A stretch of DNA of 14,211 nt from NCBI GenBank assembly GCA_022563075.1, contig JADFOC010000015.1, positions 1 through 14,211 on the forward strand. The letters are read 5' to 3'. The notes below the pieces were generated by a model. It did no database searches. It saw only the letters and a program-made list of their open reading frames with translations, and was not told the DNA's origin. The stretch is from Pseudomonadota bacterium (lineage in GTDB: Bacteria > Pseudomonadota > Gammaproteobacteria > Pseudomonadales > Pseudohongiellaceae). The position numbers were made by a program, and so were the translations under genes. Positions 7,981 to 14,211 of this stretch are shown here, in pieces (position 1 is the stretch's first letter; the number at the start of each line of letters is the position of its first letter).

Positions 7981-8835
7981 ATGGTCGCATCTATTCAATC
8001 CATCGATAAAACTTCGCCTGTACGTAAACAGGCGCTAAACGGTTCACAACAGGTGGCCGACAGCACCGACTTCGACAAGTTAGAACTGATTATGTCACTA
8101 CAGTCGCACCTGGATCTGGAACAACTACTGCAACACTTTCTGGAAAGCGTAAATACACTGCTCCGCGTCGACGGCATATTCTTTCAGGAAGAAAATCGAG
8201 AGATAAAATTAAAATTAGGTAAGCAGAGCGTGCATAGCTGCGGGTATCGTTTGGTTAACGGCAGTTCCAGCTATGGCGAACTGGTGTTCAAGCGCAGCAA
8301 GCGCTTTAGCGAAACAGAACTCGAGTTGATAGAAGACATGATGATTCTACTGCTGATTCCAATCGGCAATGCGCTCAAATATGCTGATGCCGTGCGTCAG
8401 GCAATTCAAGATCCCGCGACCAATGTCGGCAATCGAACGGCCATGGAGAAAACCCTGAATCGGGAAATCGAACTGGCCAAACGACACAATCACCCGCTTT
8501 CCTTGATGACAATAAACCTCGATTCGAGTACGCAGAAAAAAACCAGCAAGCTACCAGTCAATGTTGTAACCACGTTAATCGACATCATTCAAAACGTCAG
8601 CAGGTGTACCGACATACTATTTAGAATTGGAGAAAGAGAATTCAGGCTGATCATGCATAGTGATGCGAAAGGCACCCAACCGATAGCGCGACGCATAGAG
8701 AAAGCAATCAAGCGGGCATTTAATCACAGCGACGCTTACGGACTGACTGTGAGTACAGGAATCGCGACGTTGACGGGCACTGATTCCATGAAGAGTCTGA
8801 TTGAGCGAATCAAGAATCAATTTCGAAATAGATAA
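7981..8835 (+). CDS. degenerate GGDEF protein with GAF-like domain; candidate c-di-GMP receptor
   Basis: This 284-residue protein is a tandem paralogue of the preceding cyclase, sharing LDLEQ, HSCGYRL (85-91), KRFSETELELIE and REIELAKRH at matching places. The GAF-like domain spans about 35-130 and the GGDEF-like domain about 138-280. The active site is lost: GGDEF is replaced by GEREF (217-221), the first metal Asp is Asn179, and the DxDxFKxxND region is about 3 residues shorter and unrelated. DPLTG has become DPATN. The RxxD site is kept as RCTD (Arg208-Asp211), five residues before the signature, as in c-di-GMP-binding degenerate GGDEF proteins. I infer a non-catalytic receptor or a regulatory partner of its neighbour. 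The ATG has a GAGA about 6 bases upstream. The gene converges with rluB, 23 bases away, with no terminator visible. Confidence 0.88.
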   Translation: MVASIQSIDKTSPVRKQALNGSQQVADSTDFDKLELIMSLQSHLDLEQLLQHFLESVNTLLRVDGIFFQEENREIKLKLGKQSVHSCGYRLVNGSSSYGELVFKRSKRFSETELELIEDMMILLLIPIGNALKYADAVRQAIQDPATNVGNRTAMEKTLNREIELAKRHNHPLSLMTINLDSSTQKKTSKLPVNVVTTLIDIIQNVSRCTDILFRIGEREFRLIMHSDAKGTQPIARRIEKAIKRAFNHSDAYGLTVSTGIATLTGTDSMKSLIERIKNQFRNR

Positions 8836-8858
8836 CAATGGTGGAAATTGGTTCAGCG

Positions 8859-9593
8859 TTAATCGCTTACCAATCGGCATAACTTTTTTACTTCCGCCTT
8901 CGACATTTCCCGATATTTCCCTTTGGTCACAGTACTGGGAATGAATATTGGGCCGAATCGAACGCGTTTTAAACGGCTGACTTTAAGTCCTTGCGATTCC
9001 CACAGCTTGCGTACTTCTCTATTACGTCCCTCCATGAGCACAACATGATACCACTTGTTTATTCCTTCGCCTGCATAGTATTGAATATCGGTAAATCGAC
9101 AAAGACTACCATTGATGAACACCCCTTTATGCATTTGCTTTACCATGTCGGGTGTCACCTTACCCATGACTCTCACCGCGTACTCTCTTTCAATTTCCGA
9201 ACTTGGATGCATCAGCTTATTCGCAAGATCACCGTCTGTGGTGAAAAGCAGCAGCCCGCTAGTATTAATATCAAGACGCCCAATGGATACCCAGCGACCA
9301 TGTCTTAATGGTGGCAACTTATCGAATACGGTTGGTCTGCCCTCTGGGTCGTTACGAGTGCAAATTTCATTATCGGGTTTGTTATAGAGCAAAACCCTTT
9401 GCTCTTCACGAATTTTTTTTTGTGGTGCCAGCTTCTTGCCATCGACAATGATCTTGTCCGCATCTGTCACTCTTTCTCCGATCGCAGCAACCTTGCCGTT
9501 AACCTTGATACGACCTTTGGCGATCCAGGTTTCGATTTCTCGGCGCGAACCGAATCCGGCCCGAGCTAGTACTTTTTGTAACTTCTCCGTCAT
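8859..9593 (-). CDS. rluB: 23S rRNA pseudouridine synthase, RluB type (RsuA/RluB/E/F family)
   Basis: This 244-residue enzyme isomerises a uridine in 23S rRNA (U2605 for E. coli RluB). An N-terminal S4 RNA-binding domain (about 3-60; EKLQKVLARAGFGSRREIE) is followed by the catalytic domain, with the nucleophile Asp108 in GRLDINTSGLLLFTTDGDLAN and later motifs EREYAVRV and MEGRNREVRKLWES. It lacks the long basic C-terminal tail of E. coli RluB (about 290 residues), ending soon after the catalytic domain. The neighbour scpB supports RluB over the RluE/RluF paralogues. The ATG at 9593 begins at the usual N-terminus. It is the last gene of the minus-strand cluster, 67 bases after scpB. Confidence 0.92.
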   Translation of the reverse strand: MTEKLQKVLARAGFGSRREIETWIAKGRIKVNGKVAAIGERVTDADKIIVDGKKLAPQKKIREEQRVLLYNKPDNEICTRNDPEGRPTVFDKLPPLRHGRWVSIGRLDINTSGLLLFTTDGDLANKLMHPSSEIEREYAVRVMGKVTPDMVKQMHKGVFINGSLCRFTDIQYYAGEGINKWYHVVLMEGRNREVRKLWESQGLKVSRLKRVRFGPIFIPSTVTKGKYREMSKAEVKKLCRLVSD

Positions 9594-9660
9594 AGTGGAA
9601 ACTTAGCGTAATAGTTAGGAAATAAGTATAAGAACAGTTTGGGACTGGGAGTGGCTCGAT

Positions 9661-10653
9661 TCAGCGCGCTGACTCGTCTGCATCATGGTCAATAATAAAT
9701 TCCATAGTACCAGAATCGACTTCACCGTCCTGGTCATCGTCCGCTGCATCTTCTGTTAGATTTTCCTCGAACCCCAACGACAAACCCTCGACCTCCAGAT
9801 CAGACTTTAAATCATCACTCGCAAGCTGTTCTGACTTTGGACCTTCCTCTTCGAAAATGTCTTGATTGCTTGCTGTTGGCTTATCGCTCCTCAACTTTGC
9901 TGCTGCCTCCTCATTTTCGACAGCATCCTGGGCGGGAATCAAGCCCAATATTTCATCTAATGGCTTTTTAGATAGCTCCGCGGCGGCTTCTTCGGCAAGC
10001 AACTCTGCCCGTAGGTCTTCAGTTTCCTGAAAACTATTTTCATCAACCACATCCTCGGGCAACTCCAATACTCGTTGGCTTAGCATCTCGTCTTCTAGAT
10101 CCAGTTCCTGATTTACCTTGTCAAGATCTTTGATCTCTGAAAGCGCCGGCAACTCCTGCAAACTTTTTAGATTAAAATAATCAAGAAATTGTTTGCTGGT
10201 TGCGAACATTGCCGGCCTTCCCGGTACATCTCGGTGCCCCACTACTCGAATCCATTCTCGGTCCAACAATGTCCTGATAATATTAGAACTGACCCCCACT
10301 CCTCGAATCTCTTCAATATCACCCCGAGTGATCGGCTGCCGATAGGCTATCAGCGCAAGCGTCTCCAATAGAGCTCGCGAATAGCGCGGAGGCTTTTCCT
10401 CCCACAGCTTTGCGACCCACTCACTCAACTCCTGCTTGACTTGAAAACGATAACCGGACGCGATTTCTTTCAGCTCAAAGCCGCGATCATCACAAGCTTC
10501 TGCAATAGTTTGCATTACGAATTTCAGTTCATCGTGATCGGGTTTTTCATCTTCGCTGAATACCTGCGCGATATTGTCAAGTGTTAACGGCCTGCCCGCA
10601 GCCAGCAACAACCCTTCGACGATCATTTTTACTTTGTTGTCTACATCGCTCAT
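9661..10653 (-). CDS. scpB: segregation and condensation protein B, with long acidic tail
   Basis: ScpB dimers bind ScpA and SMC in the bacterial condensin that organises and separates chromosomes. The two winged-helix domains occupy about residues 8-170, with the family signatures LALIAYRQPITRGDIEEIRG (99-118) and VVGHRDVPGRPAMFATSKQF. The total of 330 residues is long compared with roughly 200 for the Bacillus protein. The surplus, about 175-330, is a Glu/Asp/Ala-rich, probably disordered tail with very few aromatic residues, ending in DHDADESAR. Similar acidic extensions occur in other gammaproteobacterial ScpB proteins. The ATG at 10653 lies 28 bases after the scpA stop, fitting joint expression. 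Confidence 0.95.
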   Translation of the reverse strand: MSDVDNKVKMIVEGLLLAAGRPLTLDNIAQVFSEDEKPDHDELKFVMQTIAEACDDRGFELKEIASGYRFQVKQELSEWVAKLWEEKPPRYSRALLETLALIAYRQPITRGDIEEIRGVGVSSNIIRTLLDREWIRVVGHRDVPGRPAMFATSKQFLDYFNLKSLQELPALSEIKDLDKVNQELDLEDEMLSQRVLELPEDVVDENSFQETEDLRAELLAEEAAAELSKKPLDEILGLIPAQDAVENEEAAAKLRSDKPTASNQDIFEEEGPKSEQLASDDLKSDLEVEGLSLGFEENLTEDAADDDQDGEVDSGTMEFIIDHDADESAR

Positions 10654-10681
10654 GTTGTACTACTAACCTGATTTCCTGTTG

Positions 10682-11548
10682 TCAACTTCTTGATTTCAAA
10701 TGTATAGCACCAAATGGTTCTGCTTGTACTATCTCAATTAAGGAGTCTTTCATTAACTCCATTACGGCCATAAATGTAACGACCACACCAAGCCGCCCCT
10801 CCTTCCTCACCAGTAACGACACCAGCGGTACAAACTTATGATTGCTGATGCGCACCAGTATTTCCGACATCTTTTCACGCGTCGACAAAGTTTCGAATTG
10901 AATATGATGGTGCTCAAACATATCCGACCGGCGCAGCACCCGTGATAGCGAAATCAATATTTCCTGGAGCTCCACAACGGGATCTACCGTCACTCGCTCG
11001 ATCTCTGGCAATGCCGCCGTTGCACGATGGAAATCGCGCTCCATTCTGGGTAATTCATCAATGTCTTCGGCCGCTTTCTTATAGCGCTCATATTCCTGTA
11101 AACGACGAATAAGCTGCATCCGAGGATCATCTTCTTCCGTCTCTGCAGGCTGCCTGGGTAGCAGAATTCGTGACTTGATTTCTGCCAGCATCGCGGCCAT
11201 TACCAGGTACTCGGCGGCCAACTCGAATTGGCTGGCCTCCATTAGATCAACATAAGTCATGTACTGATCGGTGATATCTGCCACGCTGATATCCAGAATA
11301 TCGATATTCTGGCGTTTAATCAGATACAGCAATAAAACCAGTGGCCCTTCAAACGCTTCTAGAAAAATTTCCAGCGCATCGGGCGGGATATAGAGATCTT
11401 TGGGAATTTCGGTGATCGCTTCACCGGCGACATACGCGAAAGGCAATTCGTGTTGCTCCGGCGCATTGGAGTCATGCTCTTCCGGCGTACCTGGAACCCC
11501 TGTAGGCTCAACGCTTTCCTTGGCTGAATCGGTACCTGTGATGGTCAA
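10682..11548 (-). CDS. scpA: segregation and condensation protein A (kleisin)
   Basis: This 288-residue kleisin bridges the SMC heads and binds the ScpB dimer. The N-terminal SMC-neck-binding domain starts with AFEGPLVLLLYLIKRQNIDILDI (about 65-87), where the usual Asp of FEGPLDLLL is Val70 or Val71 depending on alignment. YLVMAAMLAEIKSRILLP (114-131) follows, and a C-terminal winged helix spans about 218-280. Residues 1-45 form an acidic, proline-rich extension of low complexity. The start is TTG: an in-frame TAG lies 15 bases upstream, no ATG or GTG fits, and the next Met is inside the conserved domain. The ribosome binding site is not obvious. It sits 82 bases after trpS and 28 before scpB. 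Confidence 0.94.
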   Translation of the reverse strand: MTITGTDSAKESVEPTGVPGTPEEHDSNAPEQHELPFAYVAGEAITEIPKDLYIPPDALEIFLEAFEGPLVLLLYLIKRQNIDILDISVADITDQYMTYVDLMEASQFELAAEYLVMAAMLAEIKSRILLPRQPAETEEDDPRMQLIRRLQEYERYKKAAEDIDELPRMERDFHRATAALPEIERVTVDPVVELQEILISLSRVLRRSDMFEHHHIQFETLSTREKMSEILVRISNHKFVPLVSLLVRKEGRLGVVVTFMAVMELMKDSLIEIVQAEPFGAIHLKSRS

Positions 11549-11630
11549 TCTGGCGGTTTGCTATTTAATCTCGTGAGTACTGAAATTTTACCTCAAAAGC
11601 GGCTGAAAAGCTCACCTGGCCCCGGCTTTA

Positions 11631-12845
11631 CTACCAGTGCCCCAAACCCATCGCGTCTCTCACATCCTGGATTGTTTCTTTCGCGGACTCGCGCGCCGTC
11701 TCACAGCCTTCCGCGATGATTGATCTCACGATATCCGGGTCTTTTTCGTATTGCGCGGCTTCCTTTTGAATAGGCTCCAGCTCTGCGACGATCGCCTCGA
11801 TCACGGGCTTTTTGCACTCTAGACAGCCGATACCAGCGCTCTTGCAGCCTTCTACCACCCAATCTCTGGTGGCTTGATCCGAGTAGGTTTGGTGTAATTG
11901 CCACACCGGGCATTTCTCAGGATCACCTGGGTCCGACAGACGCACTCGAGCTGGATCCGTGGGCATAGTCTTGATTTTCTTTTCAACGTCCCCCAATGGC
12001 TCCCGTAAACTGATCGTGTTGTTGTAGGATTTAGACATTTTCTGGCCATCCAGCCCCGGCATTTTAGAGGCAGGGGTTAACAGGGCTTGAGGTTCAGCCA
12101 AGTTCATCTTGCCGCCACCTTCAAGATAGCCAAACAACCGCTCCCGGTCACCAATGGAAATATTCTGCTGAGCTCTTAGCAAAGCCTGACCTTTTTTCAG
12201 TGCCTCGTGATCCCCTCGTTCCTGATAAGCGGTACGTAGATTCGAATAGAGCCGCGCTGCCTTTTTACCCATTTTTCGAACCGCTGCCCGAGCAGTCTCC
12301 TCGAATCCGGGTTCTTTGCCGTATATATGATTGAAGCGTCTGGCTACTTCTCGCGTTAATTCTACATGTGCCACCTGGTCCGCACCCACCGGTACATAAC
12401 CTGCACGATAAATCAAAATATCGGCTGCCTGCAGCAGTGGATACCCGAGAAATCCGTAGGTATCCAGGTCTTTCGCATGCAATATCTCTTGTTGATCTTT
12501 ATAACTGGGAACTCGCTCCAGCCAACCCAATGGGATCAGATTTGATAGCAACAAGTGTAGCTCAGCATGTTCTGGAATCTTGGATTGCACGAACAACGCC
12601 GCCGAACCCGGATTTACACCCACTGCCAGCCAATCTATGACCATGTCCAACACGTTTTCTTCGAACAGAGCAGGATCACCATAGTGCGTAGTCAGGGCAT
12701 GCCAGTCTGCCACGAAGAAAAAACACTCATATTCATGTTGAAGTTTGACCCAATTTTTCAACACCCCGTGTAAATGCCCTAAATGAAGGCGACCGGTCGG
12801 CCGCATTCCTGACAATACTCGTTGCTGCGAATCCACGGTGGACAA
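11631..12845 (-). CDS. trpS: tryptophanyl-tRNA synthetase, long form with four-cysteine motif
   Basis: This class I aminoacyl-tRNA synthetase charges tRNA-Trp. HLGH (21-24, in the HIGH position) and KMSKS (269-273) are intact, as are the substrate-pocket segments GFLGYPLLQAADIL and YVPVGADQVAHVELTRE. At 404 residues it is longer than E. coli TrpS (334). An extra basic helical stretch (about 183-250) precedes the KMSKS loop, as in the long TrpS of Pseudomonas-type bacteria. Four cysteines, 312, 334, 341 and 344, form C-x21-C-x6-C-x2-C near the anticodon-binding region, resembling the 4Fe-4S motif described in Thermotoga TrpS. The start is TTG, supported by AGGGAG six bases upstream (12852-12857 on the minus strand). 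A GTG four codons in is the alternative. Confidence 0.96.
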   Translation of the reverse strand: MSTVDSQQRVLSGMRPTGRLHLGHLHGVLKNWVKLQHEYECFFFVADWHALTTHYGDPALFEENVLDMVIDWLAVGVNPGSAALFVQSKIPEHAELHLLLSNLIPLGWLERVPSYKDQQEILHAKDLDTYGFLGYPLLQAADILIYRAGYVPVGADQVAHVELTREVARRFNHIYGKEPGFEETARAAVRKMGKKAARLYSNLRTAYQERGDHEALKKGQALLRAQQNISIGDRERLFGYLEGGGKMNLAEPQALLTPASKMPGLDGQKMSKSYNNTISLREPLGDVEKKIKTMPTDPARVRLSDPGDPEKCPVWQLHQTYSDQATRDWVVEGCKSAGIGCLECKKPVIEAIVAELEPIQKEAAQYEKDPDIVRSIIAEGCETARESAKETIQDVRDAMGLGHW

Positions 12846-12851
12846 CTTATT

Positions 12852-12857
12852 CTCCCT
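12852..12857 (-). promoter_or_regulatory. ribosome binding site of trpS supporting its TTG start
   Basis: Read on the minus strand this is AGGGAG, 6 bases before the TTG at 12845. It favours TTG over the GTG four codons downstream. Confidence 0.7.
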
Positions 12858-12911
12858 CTCAATTAAATAGTCAATCTGTCATTGCTCAGGCGCCAATCGG
12901 CAACGGCGAAA

Positions 12912-12917
12912 ATTATA
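12912..12917 (-). promoter_or_regulatory. possible -10 element for trpS-scpA-scpB-rluB
   Basis: TATAAT on the minus strand, in CAGGTTATAATTTTC, lies 66 bases before the trpS start, in the 80-base gap after yciO. No good -35 is seen, because the upstream bases belong to the end of yciO. It could give trpS its own transcription start. Confidence 0.4.
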
Positions 12918-12925
12918 ACCTGTTC

Positions 12926-13546
12926 TCAGATAAAAGGTTCCGGATCGCCCTTGCCCATTCTCAACACTTTGGGCACACCCTCCACCAGATCAACTATCGT
13001 AGTTGGCTCTAGGCCACAGGCACCGCCATCGATTATCAAGTCTACAAGCTTTCCAATCTTCAGTCGCATTTCATAAGCATCATACAGCTGCTCTGTTTCA
13101 TTCGGTAAAATTAGACTGGTACTCATAATTGGTTCCTCCAATGAAGCAAGGATCGCCTGAGCGATAGCATTGTCCGGCACGCGCAAACCAATAGTCTTTC
13201 TCTTCGAGTGCATTAAACGGCGTGGCACCTCAGGAGATGCCTTGAGGATAAATGTATAGGGCCCTGGCGTGTATGCCTTCAAAATTCTGTAGGCGCTGTT
13301 ATGTACTTTGGCGTAACTGGCGAGTGACGACAGGTCACTGCAAACCAGGGTGAAATTATGTCTGTTATCCAATTGGCGGATTCGACGAATGCGTTCGAGC
13401 GCTGCTTTGTCACCGAGGTGGCAGCCCAGAGCATAGGTAGAATCTGTGGGATAGACGATCACGCCACCGCCTAGCAGCACCTCGGTTACCTGCTTAATCA
13501 AGCGTGCTTCCGGATTGACGGAATGTATTTGCAGAAAGGCACTCAT
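12926..13546 (-). CDS. yciO: YciO, TsaC/Sua5-family (YrdC domain) protein
   Basis: This 206-residue protein matches E. coli YciO in length and layout: an N-terminus MSAFLQIHSVNPEARLI, YPTDSTYALGC (32-42), RIRQLDNRHNFTLVCSDLS, TPGPYTFILKASPEVPRRL, and KRKTIGLRVP (115-124). STSLILP and VDLIIDGG, with a VDL near the end, complete the YrdC fold. TsaC and Sua5 make threonylcarbamoyl-AMP for the tRNA t6A modification. YciO is a paralogue with a much less clear role, so I do not claim t6A synthesis. I start at the ATG at 13546, which matches YciO; a TTG codon immediately upstream would add one residue. The gene heads the minus-strand cluster and is divergent from yciB. Confidence 0.92.
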   Translation of the reverse strand: MSAFLQIHSVNPEARLIKQVTEVLLGGGVIVYPTDSTYALGCHLGDKAALERIRRIRQLDNRHNFTLVCSDLSSLASYAKVHNSAYRILKAYTPGPYTFILKASPEVPRRLMHSKRKTIGLRVPDNAIAQAILASLEEPIMSTSLILPNETEQLYDAYEMRLKIGKLVDLIIDGGACGLEPTTIVDLVEGVPKVLRMGKGDPEPFI

Positions 13547-13734
13547 CAAGAATTTGGGATTCTCTGGGTCTATTTCGTAGTATCTACTAAACTGGTTTAC
13601 AGGCTGCCGAAAAGAAGGGGATTCTATTACATCGCTTTATAAAAGCAGACACATTTCTTTAAATCGATTAATATGCTGCTGCCTTTTCACGAAGCCGTGA
13701 CTACTCCCGTTAATTGCAGAAAAGATAGACAATA
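13547..13734. promoter_or_regulatory. divergent yciO / yciB spacer with two small dyads
   Basis: This AT-rich 188-base region should hold promoters for both genes. Two short perfect dyads stand out: TAGTA-TC-TACTA at 13578-13589 and GCTTT-ATA-AAAGC at 13634-13646. Neither has a T-run like a terminator. A TAATAT about 65 bases before yciB could be its -10, with no good -35. Weak calls. Confidence 0.35.
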
Positions 13735-14211
13735 ATGAAACAGTTTTTAGATTACATACCTTTATTGGTATTTATCAGCGTTTGGGCCATGGACGAACGC
13801 CTAGTCAATATCGCTGGCTTTGAACACAGCATCGGCGGTATTTTCAGTGCGGCAGAGTTTCTGATCGCTGCCTCAATACTCGTATATGGTTCACTCTTTC
13901 TCATCCAAAAACGGCTGGATAAATTTCAGTGGATAACTTTGATCGCTGTTTTACTTTTCTGCATTCCAACAATAATTTTTAGAAACATAACCTTCCTTAA
14001 ATTGAAAGCCCCAATCGTATTTTGGATATTCGCGATGCCGCTGCCGGCGCGTTTTTACACAGCGATAACGATGCCGATGCGTGAGATGGCCTCGACGGTG
14101 GCATCGGTGGTTCTGAGTGGTTTTCCTGATGTGATTTGCGAATCTCAGGGTGTGGTGATCTATGGTCGTTATGGGGGTTCGGATTTTAGTTTAAACGTAG
14201 CAGAGGCTTGT
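13735..14211 (+). CDS. chimeric open frame: YciB N-terminal half joined to an exosortase core, cut by window end
   Basis: The frame starts at ATG and stays open for 159 codons to the window edge. Residues 1 to about 100 look like YciB (septation protein A), an inner-membrane protein: MKQFLDYIPLLVF at the start, several hydrophobic helices, and a KLKAPIVFWIFA segment that matches the middle of YciB (full length about 180). From about residue 101 the sequence is no longer YciB. PLPARFYTAITMPMREMAS and, after a G-V-V-I-Y stretch, FSLNVAEAC look like an exosortase (XrtA/EpsH type), a membrane transpeptidase that sorts PEP-CTERM proteins; Cys159, the last codon, sits where its catalytic Cys (AEACSG) would be. 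Codon use changes at the same point, from A/T-ending to mainly G- and T-ending codons. A complete exosortase would have its own N-terminal helices and a downstream Arg and His. I regard an artificial or recombination junction near 14023-14040 as more likely than a working fusion. Confidence 0.75.
   Translation, partial: MKQFLDYIPLLVFISVWAMDERLVNIAGFEHSIGGIFSAAEFLIAASILVYGSLFLIQKRLDKFQWITLIAVLLFCIPTIIFRNITFLKLKAPIVFWIFAMPLPARFYTAITMPMREMASTVASVVLSGFPDVICESQGVVIYGRYGGSDFSLNVAEAC

Noticed and set aside
1..14211. Mobile element, defence island, CRISPR or phage system
   Set aside because: No transposase, integrase, repeat array, attachment site or defence gene is visible; apart from the two end fragments the content is housekeeping plus c-di-GMP signalling.

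Overview
The window reads as a moderate-GC gammaproteobacterial chromosome segment. The core gene order (gyrA divergent from mtaD-ubiG-mupP/gph-yciK, then GGDEF genes, then rluB-scpB-scpA-trpS-yciO on the opposite strand, then yciB) resembles the arrangement I know from Pseudomonas and relatives. An uncultured member of that broad group is my inference; the sequence does not name a genus.

Layout. (1) Positions 1-~275, minus strand: a headless fragment of a Rieske-type aromatic ring-hydroxylating oxygenase alpha subunit, keeping its non-haem iron motif but joined abruptly to the DNA downstream of gyrA. (2) 381-2957, minus: complete gyrA. (3) 2958-3319: divergent regulatory spacer. (4) 3320-6815, plus: a tightly packed operon of an MTA/SAH deaminase, UbiG, a HAD phosphatase of the Gph/MupP type and the YciK-like SDR. 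The genes are 3-4 bases apart, so translational coupling is likely. (5) 7024-8835, plus: two tandem paralogous GAF-like/GGDEF proteins. The first has an intact GGDEF site; the second has a destroyed active site but keeps the RxxD inhibitory c-di-GMP site. (6) 8859-13546, minus: yciO, trpS, scpA, scpB and rluB in transcription order, covering translation, chromosome segregation and rRNA modification. (7) 13735-14211, plus: an open frame that starts as YciB (inner-membrane septation/envelope protein) and, after about residue 100, becomes an exosortase. It stops at the window edge on what would be the exosortase catalytic cysteine.

How the genes fit together. The deaminase can remove S-adenosylhomocysteine or methylthioadenosine, the by-products of SAM-using enzymes such as its neighbour UbiG. 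MupP/Gph is a metabolite or peptidoglycan-recycling phosphatase. ScpA and ScpB are partners of SMC. The GGDEF pair is the most likely locus for new biology: an active c-di-GMP synthase next to a diverged copy that looks like a c-di-GMP receptor.

Caution. Both ends carry a fragment of an unrelated gene joined without a natural boundary and with a visible change in base and codon use. Artificial joins (assembly or amplification chimeras) are the simplest explanation, and the YciB-exosortase frame should not be taken as a real fusion without read support. I see no tRNA, rRNA, CRISPR array, insertion sequence, phage gene or convincing intrinsic terminator.
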